In this document: one piece after another, positions 8,461 through 15,835 of the stretch
Numbering within the stretch: position 1 is the first letter of the stretch
Layout of the letters: each line of letters begins with the position of its first letter
From: an uncultured Parabacteroides sp.
GTDB lineage: Bacteria > Bacteroidota > Bacteroidia > Bacteroidales > Tannerellaceae
NCBI GenBank assembly: GCA_910577325.1
Contig: CAJTMR010000041.1
Coordinates: 1 to 18,265 of the forward strand
Reading direction: 5' to 3'
Length of the DNA stretch: 18,265 bases
The notes under the pieces: model-generated
The model's input: only the letters and a program-made list of their open reading frames with translations
Database searches by the model: none
What the model was told of the DNA's origin: nothing
Made by a program: the position numbers and the translations under genes

Positions 8461-11157
8461 ATGTTTAGACATTTTAAATGGAATCTGGTTGCTTGGTTAT
8501 TTCTGTCTCTTCCGAGACTGATACAGGGGCAGGAGGGAGTGACGAATGCTTTTGATGATCTGGAGAGGCAGGGGACGGTGGAGAATGAGGAATATTGCGA
8601 GATGCGTCAAGTGGTCTCTTCTGATGAGATGGAAATGTTGATACAAGAGAATCCGGTTACCGGTTATTTCTGTTTTACGGAAGACCGAATGCATGACATT
8701 CGCATGACGGATGCTATTCCTCAACGTTGGATTGACCGTCCGGCGGCTTTGCGGACAAAATTGAGCGGTGATTGCCGTCCCGGTGAGTTCTATACTTGGC
8801 AGGTTGGGGTATTTGCTCCTTATAAAACACTTTCTGATGTTTCGGTCTCTTTTTCCGACTGGAAAAATGAAAAAGGAGATAAGATACCCGCTTCTGTATT
8901 CCGCTGTTTTAATCTGGGAGGAACGGACACGTATGGGAAATCGTTTAAAAAGCGAGTGGATGTGAATAAAGGAGCAGTACAAGCATTATGGATGGGTGGT
9001 GATATACCGACAGATGCGTCAGGAGTGTATAAAGGATTTGTTCTTATACAACCAGCCCATGCTCTGCCTGTCAAGATCGCTTGTGAACTGCAAATAAAAG
9101 GCCGGATGGTAGATGACAAAGGGGATGCTCAAGGTTGGAGAAAGTCGCGTTTGCGTTGGTTGGATTCTTCCATAGGGAATCAGTCTGAACCGACATTTCC
9201 TTATATTCCGGTTAGGATGGAAAAACATTCCATTTCCTGGTTGGGAGGAACAATGACTTTATCAGACGCCGGGTTGCCCCGAACGATTTTTACGCATTAT
9301 GATACTGATAACCAGTTGTCTGACTCAATTAGTAATGCTTTGTTGGCTAAGGAAATGACATTTGTCATAGAAACGCAACAGGGTGAAGAAAATTGGAAAA
9401 ACGGATCGATACGGGTTACGGAGCGGAATCGGGCTTCCGCCAGTTGGACAGTCAATTGTAGAAGTAGTAATTTTCAACTGGTTTGTACAGGGAGCTTTGG
9501 TTTTGACGGATTGGTGAATTATAAGATAGAAGTAAAGGCTTTGAATGATGTGAAGGTAAAAGACATGCGTTTGGAAGTCCCTTATACATCTTATGCCACC
9601 AAGTATATGATGGGATTGGGGCATAAAGGTGGTTTTAGACCGGATTCTTTGATACGTTGGCGATGGAATACGGATAATCATCAGGATAAGATATGGATGG
9701 GAAATGTGAATGCAGGTTTGAACTTTTGCTTTAAGGACGAAAATTATGTCCGGCCATTGGTCAATATTTATTATGCTTTAGGCAAATTAAATTTGCCGGA
9801 GTCCTGGGGAAATTCAAATAAAGGTGGTATTGACATTATTCCGGAAGAAAACGGATGTGTCTTGTTGAATGCATACAGTGGCGAACGCCTGATGCAGAAG
9901 GGGGAAACTTTACATTACAATTTTAATATGTTGGTGACTCCTGTTAAACCGCTTAATTTGAAAGAACTGACAGAAAAGCATTTTTATCATTCCAATAGCG
10001 ATGTCAGTGCCGGATATATTCCGGCAGCTTTGCAGGCTGGAGCCAATATGGTAAATGTCCATCATAAAAAAGACATATATCCGTTTATCAATTATCCTTA
10101 TTATGATGATGCCATACCTGATTTGAGACAGTTTATTGAGAAAGCTCATCAGAAAGAACTGGATGTCCGGCTGTATTATACCACTCGTGAACTGACAGTG
10201 AAGGTTCCTGAATTGTGGGCTTTGCGTAGCTTGGGAACGGAGGTGATTCATGACGGTCCTGGACCGGAAACCCGTACTTTGATTCATCGAAGCGGTCCTC
10301 ATGAATGGTTGAACAAGAATCTTAAAACTCATTTTATTCCGGCCTGGTATAATGCATTCAAGGAAGGGAAATATGCTGGCGATATGGATATTTCGGTCAT
10401 AACGACTCCGGATTCCCGTTGGAACAATTATTATTTGGAAGGTTTGAATTGGATGATCAAGAATTTGGGGCTGGACGGCATTTACATAGATGATAGTGCG
10501 TTGGATCATCAGACGATGCAGCGTGCACGTCGCATCATGGATGCGGATGGAAAACGGCGGTTGATCGACATGCATTCGTGGAACCACATGAACCAGTGGG
10601 CCGGTTATGCCAATTCTTTGCATCTCTATCTGGAGTTGTTGCCCTACGTGGATCGTACTTGGATAGGTGAAGGATTCGGATTTTATAATACTCCTGATTT
10701 TTGGTTGGTGGAGATGTCCGGTATTCCTTTTGGATTGATGAGTGAAACTTTGGATGCCCGTAATGTGTTTCGTGGGATGGTGTATGGGATGCTCCCGCGT
10801 TTGCCGTGGAGCGGGAATCCGGTTCCTTTATGGAAACTTTGGGATGAATTCGGGATGAAGGACGCTCGCTTGAGAGGGTATTGGGATGAACGATGTCCGG
10901 TAAAAACAGGTAATGAAAGTATAATTGCCACAGCCTATGTGAAAGATGACAGGGCATTGGTCGTATTGGCAAATTGGACGGATTTGCCTCAAACTGCCCA
11001 TCTTTCGTTTGATGAAGAGTTGCTTGGATTCAAACCCTCTTCTTGTCTGTTGCCTGAGATCCGGGAGGTGCAATGGAAAGGTCGTTTGTCTTTACAGAAA
11101 CCTTGCGAGATTATGGGCAGAGGAGGTTTGATTCTCTTGTTGGAAAAGTCGTTGTAG
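8461..11157 (+). CDS. Secreted glycosidase-like protein, GH123-like N-terminal region plus TIM-barrel-like region (DUF6067-like)
   Basis: An 898-residue exported protein. The signal peptide is residues 1-24 (hydrophobic core WNLVAWLFLSL, cleavage near GQ-E). Residues about 105-215 resemble the N-terminal beta-sandwich of GH123-type proteins (GEFYTWQVGVFAP, VFRCFNLGG, VDVNKGAVQALWMGGDIP, SGVYKGFV). A second beta-rich region follows to about 495. Residues about 500-810 look like a TIM barrel: AGANMVNVHH, LDVRLYYTTREL, then LDGIYIDDSALDHQTMQR (671-688), LIDMHSW and DRTWIGEGFGF. Asp677/Asp678 and Glu738 sit where barrel glycosidases carry catalytic acids and are candidates only. A short C-terminal beta domain closes it (about 815-898, ALVVLANWTD). 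Family recall points to uncharacterised DUF6067-like proteins, with GH123 (beta-N-acetylgalactosaminidases) the closest characterised resemblance. It starts 28 bp after the acetyltransferase gene and was probably co-transcribed. Substrate and even hydrolase activity are inferred. Confidence 0.75.
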   Translation: MFRHFKWNLVAWLFLSLPRLIQGQEGVTNAFDDLERQGTVENEEYCEMRQVVSSDEMEMLIQENPVTGYFCFTEDRMHDIRMTDAIPQRWIDRPAALRTKLSGDCRPGEFYTWQVGVFAPYKTLSDVSVSFSDWKNEKGDKIPASVFRCFNLGGTDTYGKSFKKRVDVNKGAVQALWMGGDIPTDASGVYKGFVLIQPAHALPVKIACELQIKGRMVDDKGDAQGWRKSRLRWLDSSIGNQSEPTFPYIPVRMEKHSISWLGGTMTLSDAGLPRTIFTHYDTDNQLSDSISNALLAKEMTFVIETQQGEENWKNGSIRVTERNRASASWTVNCRSSNFQLVCTGSFGFDGLVNYKIEVKALNDVKVKDMRLEVPYTSYATKYMMGLGHKGGFRPDSLIRWRWNTDNHQDKIWMGNVNAGLNFCFKDENYVRPLVNIYYALGKLNLPESWGNSNKGGIDIIPEENGCVLLNAYSGERLMQKGETLHYNFNMLVTPVKPLNLKELTEKHFYHSNSDVSAGYIPAALQAGANMVNVHHKKDIYPFINYPYYDDAIPDLRQFIEKAHQKELDVRLYYTTRELTVKVPELWALRSLGTEVIHDGPGPETRTLIHRSGPHEWLNKNLKTHFIPAWYNAFKEGKYAGDMDISVITTPDSRWNNYYLEGLNWMIKNLGLDGIYIDDSALDHQTMQRARRIMDADGKRRLIDMHSWNHMNQWAGYANSLHLYLELLPYVDRTWIGEGFGFYNTPDFWLVEMSGIPFGLMSETLDARNVFRGMVYGMLPRLPWSGNPVPLWKLWDEFGMKDARLRGYWDERCPVKTGNESIIATAYVKDDRALVVLANWTDLPQTAHLSFDEELLGFKPSSCLLPEIREVQWKGRLSLQKPCEIMGRGGLILLLEKSL

Positions 11158-11183
11158 TTTTTAATTCTAAATAAGGTATAGAA

Positions 11184-12599
11184 ATGAGTTCACATTCGAG
11201 GAGAAAGTTTCTGAATAATATATGGAAAGGTTGTATAGGAATGGGTATGACCGGTGTTTTGTCTTCTTGTGCGAAAGGTGAAGCAAAGGTTGATTTACCG
11301 ATATTCGATGATGTGGATATATGTGTGCTCGGGGGCAGTTGCACAGGTGTGTTTGCAGCGGTGAGGGCGGCACGTTTAGGGGCAACGGTTGCTGTTGTTG
11401 AAAAGCAAAATGCTTTTGGAGGGGTGGCGACTAATTCGTTGGTGAATGTTTGGCATTCGTTGTATGATGTCGGAAAGACGCAACGGATCATTGCCGGCTT
11501 GACTCAGGAGGTCATAGATCGTTTGGACGAACGCGATGCGGTAGAGCGGAATCCGAATCCGAGTTCGGCATATAGGCTCAATTCTCAGGAACTCAAAATA
11601 GAATTGGATGAGTTGGTGCTGGAGTCGGGTATTCATCCCCATCTTCATACATTGTTCTCCGAACCGTATTTGGACGGTGATGGAAATTTGACAGGTGTGA
11701 TAGTCGACGGAAAATCGGGAAGAGGGATAATAAAAGCGAAATATTTTATAGATGCGACCGGTGATGGAGACTTGTGCTATCGTTTGGGATTGAAAACCTA
11801 TACATTCGACCTGTTACAGCCTCCGACGGTTTGTGCACATTTGGAAGGATTGGATCTTGGGGTATATGAAAGCGTGTTGAAAGAACATGGTCAGGAATTC
11901 AATATACCTTCCGGAACGGCTTGGGGAGTATATCTGCCGAATACTCATGTTTTCATGTTTGCCGGAACCCGGGTGTATGGAGCGGACTGTTCAGACGCCG
12001 GAAATTTGACAAAGGCGGAAATGGAAGGGCGAAGGCAAATTCGCGCCATTATGGATATGATGAGGAAATATGGAAAGGACGGGAATATCCCTCGTTTGGT
12101 GACTTTGCCTTCTTACATCGGTGTACGGGAGACAAGGCATGTCGAATGCCTTTATCAAATAAGTGATGAAGATGCTTTGTATGGACGGCGTTTTGATGAT
12201 GCCATAGCCAATGGTAGTTATGTCTTTGATCTTCATCATCAAGATAAGCCGGGATTGACCTTTAGGCATTTGGATGGTACGGAGATTTATAGCAGGCCGG
12301 GTTTCCCGGATCAGGTAGGAAGATGGAGGGAGAAAACAGAAGTGAATCCTACATTCTATCAAGTACCTCTTCGTTCTTTGATACCTAAGAAATATGATAA
12401 TGTGATGCTTGCTGGTAGAATGATAGATGCATCTGTTGTGGCTTATTCGGGTATAAGAGTGATGGTTAATATGAATCAGATAGGAGAAGCGGCAGGAGTC
12501 ACTTCGTATTTGGCGTGGAAACAGGGTGAAAAGATAAAAGATGTTCCAGCCGGAAATGTCAGGGATGTATTAAGAGAAGGTAATTCGATTATTATTTGA
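11184..12599 (+). CDS. Exported FAD-dependent oxidoreductase (PF12831-like) with Tat motif and lipobox
   Basis: A 471-residue flavoprotein. Residues 5-10 read SRRKFL, a near-ideal twin-arginine motif, followed by a hydrophobic stretch and a lipobox LSSC with Cys29. This suggests a folded, cofactor-loaded lipoprotein exported by Tat. The FAD-binding Rossmann fold begins at about residue 44 (DVDICVLGGSCTGVFAAVRAARLGATVAVVEK), with Glu73 expected at the adenosine ribose. The third glycine of GxGxxG is Ser52, as in the GGTPAG-type variants of this family. A downstream ATGDGDL segment and a C-terminal NVMLAGRMIDASVVAYSGIRVM segment complete the FAD-binding marks. Such proteins are often mislabelled xanthan lyase in databases. 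It lies 26 bp after the glycosidase-like gene and ends the operon. It may oxidise a sugar or sugar-linked group in the periplasm, but substrate and electron acceptor are unknown. Confidence 0.85.
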   Translation: MSSHSRRKFLNNIWKGCIGMGMTGVLSSCAKGEAKVDLPIFDDVDICVLGGSCTGVFAAVRAARLGATVAVVEKQNAFGGVATNSLVNVWHSLYDVGKTQRIIAGLTQEVIDRLDERDAVERNPNPSSAYRLNSQELKIELDELVLESGIHPHLHTLFSEPYLDGDGNLTGVIVDGKSGRGIIKAKYFIDATGDGDLCYRLGLKTYTFDLLQPPTVCAHLEGLDLGVYESVLKEHGQEFNIPSGTAWGVYLPNTHVFMFAGTRVYGADCSDAGNLTKAEMEGRRQIRAIMDMMRKYGKDGNIPRLVTLPSYIGVRETRHVECLYQISDEDALYGRRFDDAIANGSYVFDLHHQDKPGLTFRHLDGTEIYSRPGFPDQVGRWREKTEVNPTFYQVPLRSLIPKKYDNVMLAGRMIDASVVAYSGIRVMVNMNQIGEAAGVTSYLAWKQGEKIKDVPAGNVRDVLREGNSIII

Positions 12600-12639
12600 A
12601 TTAAGCGGATAGTTGTGCCGAATGTCTGTATCTTTTGTG

Positions 12640-12677
12640 TTTTATGACAGTAGGATGAAAGTCCTGCTGTCATAAAA
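12640..12677. terminator. Hairpin between convergent oxidoreductase and murF genes
   Basis: The arms 12640-12655 and 12662-12677 pair over 16 bp with one G-U wobble around a six-base TGAAAG loop. TTTTATGACAG on one side faces CTGTCATAAAA on the other. It lies about 40 bases after the oxidoreductase stop and contains the murF stop codon (12670-12672, read on the - strand) inside its right arm. The symmetric A/T-flanked form suits a bidirectional terminator for the two converging transcripts, although neither side has a long T-run. Confidence 0.65.
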
Positions 12678-13956
12678 CTTCTACCGTCCTCTCCAACGCC
12701 ATCCCATGTGATCCCTTTATCAACACATGATATCCTTTCAGGGGATTTTTGCGCAGGGCTTCGATCAGTTCCTCTGTTGTGGCATACGTAGTGAAATCTT
12801 TTCCGGCGGCTTTTTGGAAATGTTCGCCGCACAGGAATACTTTGTCGAAGTTGCCTTCTTTGATCCGGGCGACGACTTCGGTATGGAGTTCGTCGCTTGT
12901 AGGACCTAATTCGCGCATATCGCCTAAGATAAGAGCTTTGGGGGAGACAGGCATTGTGGCGAAATTATCCAAGGCGACTTTCATGCTGCTCGGATTTGCG
13001 TTGTAAGCGTCGATGATCAGTTCGTTGTTTTCAGTCTTTTTCAGTTGCGAACGGTTGTTGGTGGGTTGGTAAGCGGCAATGGCACGGCTGATGCGTTCTG
13101 CCGGAATCTTGAAGAAACGGCCTACAGCAACGGCAACTAAGGCATTGTCCAGATTGTAGCTGCCGATCAGATGGGTTTCCACCGTGTGGATTTTGCCCTG
13201 CTGTTTCCATTCGAAGGTCAGGTAAGGATTGCAGCTGGCTACACATCCCCAGGCAAAAGCCGTCTCATCGGAACCGTATGTGACCTGCTCGATTCCCTTG
13301 GCGATATCTGTCAGATACTTGTTGTCCTGGTTGATGAATATCTTGCCTTTCGTGCGGCGCATATAGTCGTATAACTCACCTTTTGTTTTGATCACGCCCT
13401 CGAATGAACCGAAGCCTTCCAGATGGGCACGCCCGACATTGGTGATAATCCCGTAGTTCGGCTGTGCGATGTCGACCAACTCTTTGATGTCGCCCGGATG
13501 GCTGGCGCCCATTTCGATCACAGCCATTTCGTGGTCGTGCGTCAGGCGGAGCAAGGTGAGAGGTACGCCGATATGGTTGTTCAGGTTGCCTTCGGTGTAA
13601 AGAAGGTCGTATTTGGTAGACAAGACGGAAGCTAACAGTTCTTTGGTCGTTGTCTTTCCATTTGTCCCGGTTATACCGATTATCGGACAGCCGATCACTT
13701 TACGGTGGCGGTGTGCCAATTGCTGCAAAGTCGTCAGTACGTTGTCTACAAGGATCGTACGTTCTCCGATAAAATAATCCGGATTGTCGATTACGGCATA
13801 CGTGCAACCGGAAGCCAGCGCCTTTTCCGCATATTGGTTACCGTCGAATTTATCCCCTTTCAAGGCAAAGAAAATCGAACCGCGAGGACAGTTACGGCTG
13901 TCGGTTGTCACTTTCGGATTGTGTATAAACAATTCATATAGTTCAGGAATAGTCAT
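12670..13956 (-). CDS. murF: UDP-N-acetylmuramoyl-tripeptide--D-alanyl-D-alanine ligase
   Basis: A cytoplasmic Mur ligase of 428 residues, normal for MurF. It joins D-Ala-D-Ala to UDP-MurNAc-tripeptide using ATP, the last cytoplasmic step of peptidoglycan precursor synthesis before lipid attachment. An N-terminal substrate domain (TTDSRNCPRGSIFFAL, residues 17-32) precedes the ATP-binding P-loop GITGTNGKTTTKE (94-106, Lys101). Then come NNHIGVPLTLLRL (126-138), EMGASHPGDI (148-157), TNVGRAHLEGFGS (172-184) and the C-terminal domain with IIDAYNANPSSM (314-325) and LILGDMRELG (342-351). It stands alone on the - strand, divergent from folP and convergent with the glycan locus, and the stop codon is buried in the hairpin at 12640-12677. 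The start ATG is at 13954-13956, and the conserved N-terminal residues support it. Confidence 0.96.
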   Translation of the reverse strand: MTIPELYELFIHNPKVTTDSRNCPRGSIFFALKGDKFDGNQYAEKALASGCTYAVIDNPDYFIGERTILVDNVLTTLQQLAHRHRKVIGCPIIGITGTNGKTTTKELLASVLSTKYDLLYTEGNLNNHIGVPLTLLRLTHDHEMAVIEMGASHPGDIKELVDIAQPNYGIITNVGRAHLEGFGSFEGVIKTKGELYDYMRRTKGKIFINQDNKYLTDIAKGIEQVTYGSDETAFAWGCVASCNPYLTFEWKQQGKIHTVETHLIGSYNLDNALVAVAVGRFFKIPAERISRAIAAYQPTNNRSQLKKTENNELIIDAYNANPSSMKVALDNFATMPVSPKALILGDMRELGPTSDELHTEVVARIKEGNFDKVFLCGEHFQKAAGKDFTTYATTEELIEALRKNPLKGYHVLIKGSHGMALERTVEVL

Positions 13957-13997
13957 AGTCTTTTTTCCTTTATAATTTCTATGAGAGTTATTTTGCG

Positions 13998-14005
13998 CAA
14001 ATGTA
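13998..14005 (-). promoter_or_regulatory. Candidate -7 element of murF
   Basis: Read on the - strand, 14005 to 13998 is TACATTTG, an exact match to TAnnTTTG. Transcription would begin near 13990, leaving a leader of about 35 nt before the murF ATG. No clear TTTG was found 19-21 bp upstream, so only half of the promoter is supported. Confidence 0.45.
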
Positions 14006-14026
14006 GTGATTTAATGTATTTACCTT

Positions 14027-14034
14027 TATCTTTG
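14027..14034 (+). promoter_or_regulatory. Candidate -7 element of folP-cdaA
   Basis: TATCTTTG at 14027-14034 matches TAnnTTTG. The folP ATG lies 20 bases further on, giving a very short leader. No good -33 TTTG is present at the right distance; the nearest, at 13992-13995, is 31 bases upstream. It lies back to back with the murF element, so the two promoters share about 90 bases. Confidence 0.45.
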
Positions 14035-14053
14035 CCGGAAAGAAAAAATAAGG

Positions 14054-14914
14054 ATGTTACATAAAACGCTCAATATTAAAGGAACACTTACCTCGCTCGA
14101 GACTCCCTTGGTAATGGGGATTCTGAATATTACTCCCGATTCTTTTTATGCCGACAGCCGGAAACAGACGGAGGCTGCAATTGAAGAACGTATACAGGCC
14201 ATTTTATCCGAGGGAGGACAGATCATCGACCTCGGAGGCTATTCTTCCCGTCCCGATGCCAGTGAGGTTTCTCCGGAAGAGGAGATGAAACGTCTGGCTT
14301 TTGCCTTGAGGATACTGAATACGCATTATCCGGATGTGACCCTCTCTGTCGATACTTTCCGGGCGGATGTGGCGCGTCGTTGTGTCGAAGAATATGGGGT
14401 GGCGATAATCAATGATATTTCGGGAGGAGAACTGGATGCCGGAATGTTCGAGACGGTTGCCCGCTTGCATGTACCTTATATAATGATGCACATGCGCGGA
14501 ACTCCCCGGACGATGCAGCAACATACCGATTATGCAGATATGATGGAGGAGATCATGCTCTATTTTGCCCGGAAAGTCCGACAGCTCCGTTTGTTGGGAG
14601 TGAACGATATTATACTGGACCCCGGTTTCGGTTTCAGTAAGACGGTAGACCAGAATTATATGTTAATGGGGCATCTGTGCGAGTTTAAGGAATTCGCTTT
14701 ACCTTTGCTCGTCGGTATTTCCCGCAAGAGTATGATCTATAAATACCTGGGTGGAACACCTGCCGACAGCTTGAACGGAACGACGGTCCTGAATACGATC
14801 GCTTTGTTGAATGGGGCGGATATTCTTCGTGTCCATGACGTAAAAGCCGCAGTTGAAGCTGTCAAACTTGTATCAAAAACTTTCAACGTTCAACATTCAA
14901 CTTTCAATTGTTAA
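14054..14914 (+). CDS. folP: Dihydropteroate synthase
   Basis: A 286-residue cytoplasmic enzyme that condenses p-aminobenzoate with hydroxymethyl-dihydropterin pyrophosphate to give dihydropteroate, the sulfonamide-sensitive step of folate synthesis. Family signatures are MGILNITPDSFY (21-32), IIDLGGYSSRPDA (57-69), LSVDTF (97-102), INDISGG (119-125), DPGFGFSKT (189-197) and GISRKSMIYKYL (221-232), ending in the usual RVHDVKAAVEAV. The last ten or so residues (TFNVQHSTFNC) lie beyond the normal end and are encoded by a 7-bp tandem repeat, so the tail looks fortuitous. The ATG at 14054 follows AAGG. The stop is four bases before the cdaA start, and the two genes are surely co-transcribed. Confidence 0.95.
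   Translation: MLHKTLNIKGTLTSLETPLVMGILNITPDSFYADSRKQTEAAIEERIQAILSEGGQIIDLGGYSSRPDASEVSPEEEMKRLAFALRILNTHYPDVTLSVDTFRADVARRCVEEYGVAIINDISGGELDAGMFETVARLHVPYIMMHMRGTPRTMQQHTDYADMMEEIMLYFARKVRQLRLLGVNDIILDPGFGFSKTVDQNYMLMGHLCEFKEFALPLLVGISRKSMIYKYLGGTPADSLNGTTVLNTIALLNGADILRVHDVKAAVEAVKLVSKTFNVQHSTFNC
14882..14909 (+). repeat. Four tandem 7-bp repeats, TTCAAYN
   Basis: TTCAACG, TTCAACA, TTCAACT and TTCAATT follow each other without gaps at the 3' end of folP. Seven is not a multiple of three, so each gain or loss of a copy changes the reading frame of the FolP tail. The array sits 10 bases upstream of the cdaA start. Confidence 0.85.
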
Positions 14915-14918
14915 TATT

Positions 14919-15704
14919 ATGTGGATGAATTTCGGAATAAAAGACCTGATTGATGTCTTATTGGTTGCTTTCTTCCTGTACCAGACATATAAATTGATGA
15001 GGAATTCCGGTACACTGGCTATCTTTAGTGGGGTTGTGTCGTTTATCATTGTCTGGATTCTTGTTTCCCAGGTATTGGAGATGCGTCTGATGGGAGCGAT
15101 ACTCGACAAGTTTATCAGTGTCGGTTTCCTCGTGCTGGTAATTTTGTTTCAGGATGAGATACGCCGTTTCCTGGTGGCGCTCGGTTCGCACAGGGGATGG
15201 AAATTTCTGGGAAAGATATTTTCCAAAAAGAGCCATGATAAGGAAAACGAAGGGAAGTTCATTGCCCCGGTTGTCCTGGCTTGCATGAATATGGCGAAGA
15301 AAAAGACGGGGGCGCTGATCTGTATTCAGCAAGATGTGGATCTGACCGTTTATGAGCATACAGGTGAGATGTTCGGCGCTGATGTCAATGCCCGCCTGAT
15401 CGAAAATATCTTCTTTAAAAACAGCCCTTTGCATGATGGCGCCATGATTATAGCCGACAACCGAATTAAAGCTGCCGGCTGTATTCTTCCGGTCGCCCAG
15501 AACGCCAATCTTCCGAAAGATATGGGGCTGCGCCATCGTTCCGGTCTGGGAATGTCGCTCGAAACGGACGCACTGGTAGTCATCGTTTCGGAAGAACGCG
15601 GGAAGATATCGGTCGCCCATAATGGTAAAATAGAAGTGAACGTTACGGCAGAGGATTTGCAACAAATCTTGTCAGGGGAGAAGGAAGTAATAAATTATTG
15701 TTAA
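14919..15704 (+). CDS. cdaA: Diadenylate cyclase (c-di-AMP synthase)
   Basis: A membrane-bound diadenylate cyclase of 261 residues, which makes c-di-AMP from two ATP. Three N-terminal transmembrane helices lie at about 10-26, 33-50 and 59-77, followed by the cytoplasmic DAC domain (about 110-250). Its catalytic motifs are intact: DGA at 173-175 (in SPLHDGAMII) and RHR at 205-207 (in GLRHRSGLG). c-di-AMP governs potassium and osmotic balance and wall integrity in other bacteria. The frame is open upstream to a TTG inside folP (14853), but that would add residues encoded by the folP repeat. ATG 14919 (or 14925) gives the family-typical MxFGIKDLIDVLLVAF start. It overlaps nothing and lies four bases after the folP stop, a folP-cdaA pairing I recall from other Bacteroidales. 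Confidence 0.95.
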   Translation: MWMNFGIKDLIDVLLVAFFLYQTYKLMRNSGTLAIFSGVVSFIIVWILVSQVLEMRLMGAILDKFISVGFLVLVILFQDEIRRFLVALGSHRGWKFLGKIFSKKSHDKENEGKFIAPVVLACMNMAKKKTGALICIQQDVDLTVYEHTGEMFGADVNARLIENIFFKNSPLHDGAMIIADNRIKAAGCILPVAQNANLPKDMGLRHRSGLGMSLETDALVVIVSEERGKISVAHNGKIEVNVTAEDLQQILSGEKEVINYC

Positions 15705-15747
15705 ATGTTCTGAAACTGACAGGTCTGCATGTAAATCTTTTACTGAT

Positions 15748-15782
15748 TTTGCAAACTCTATATTGCATTTTGCCTACTTTTG
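15748..15782 (+). promoter_or_regulatory. Promoter of pta (ackA)
   Basis: TACTTTTG at 15775-15782 matches the -7 consensus TAnnTTTG exactly. A TTTG at 15748-15751 can serve as the -33 element, although the 23-bp spacing is slightly longer than the usual 19-21. Transcription would start near 15789, giving a leader of about 45 nt before the pta ATG. It occupies the 131-base gap between cdaA and pta. Confidence 0.6.
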
Positions 15783-15835
15783 TACCCGATTATCGTGATA
15801 TCTAACTAATAATATTATAAAACAGATCTTCCGCT

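Noticed and set aside
9910..10623. Antisense open frame (237 codons) opposite the glycosidase-like gene
   Set aside because: No domain, promoter or start context; explained by codon bias of the real gene on the other strand.
11184..12599. Xanthan lyase annotation often given to this protein type
   Set aside because: The sequence shows an FAD-binding Rossmann fold and no polysaccharide lyase features.
14853..14918. TTG start inside folP that would lengthen CdaA by 22 residues
   Set aside because: The extra residues are the folP repeat read in another frame; ATG 14919 gives the family-typical N-terminus.
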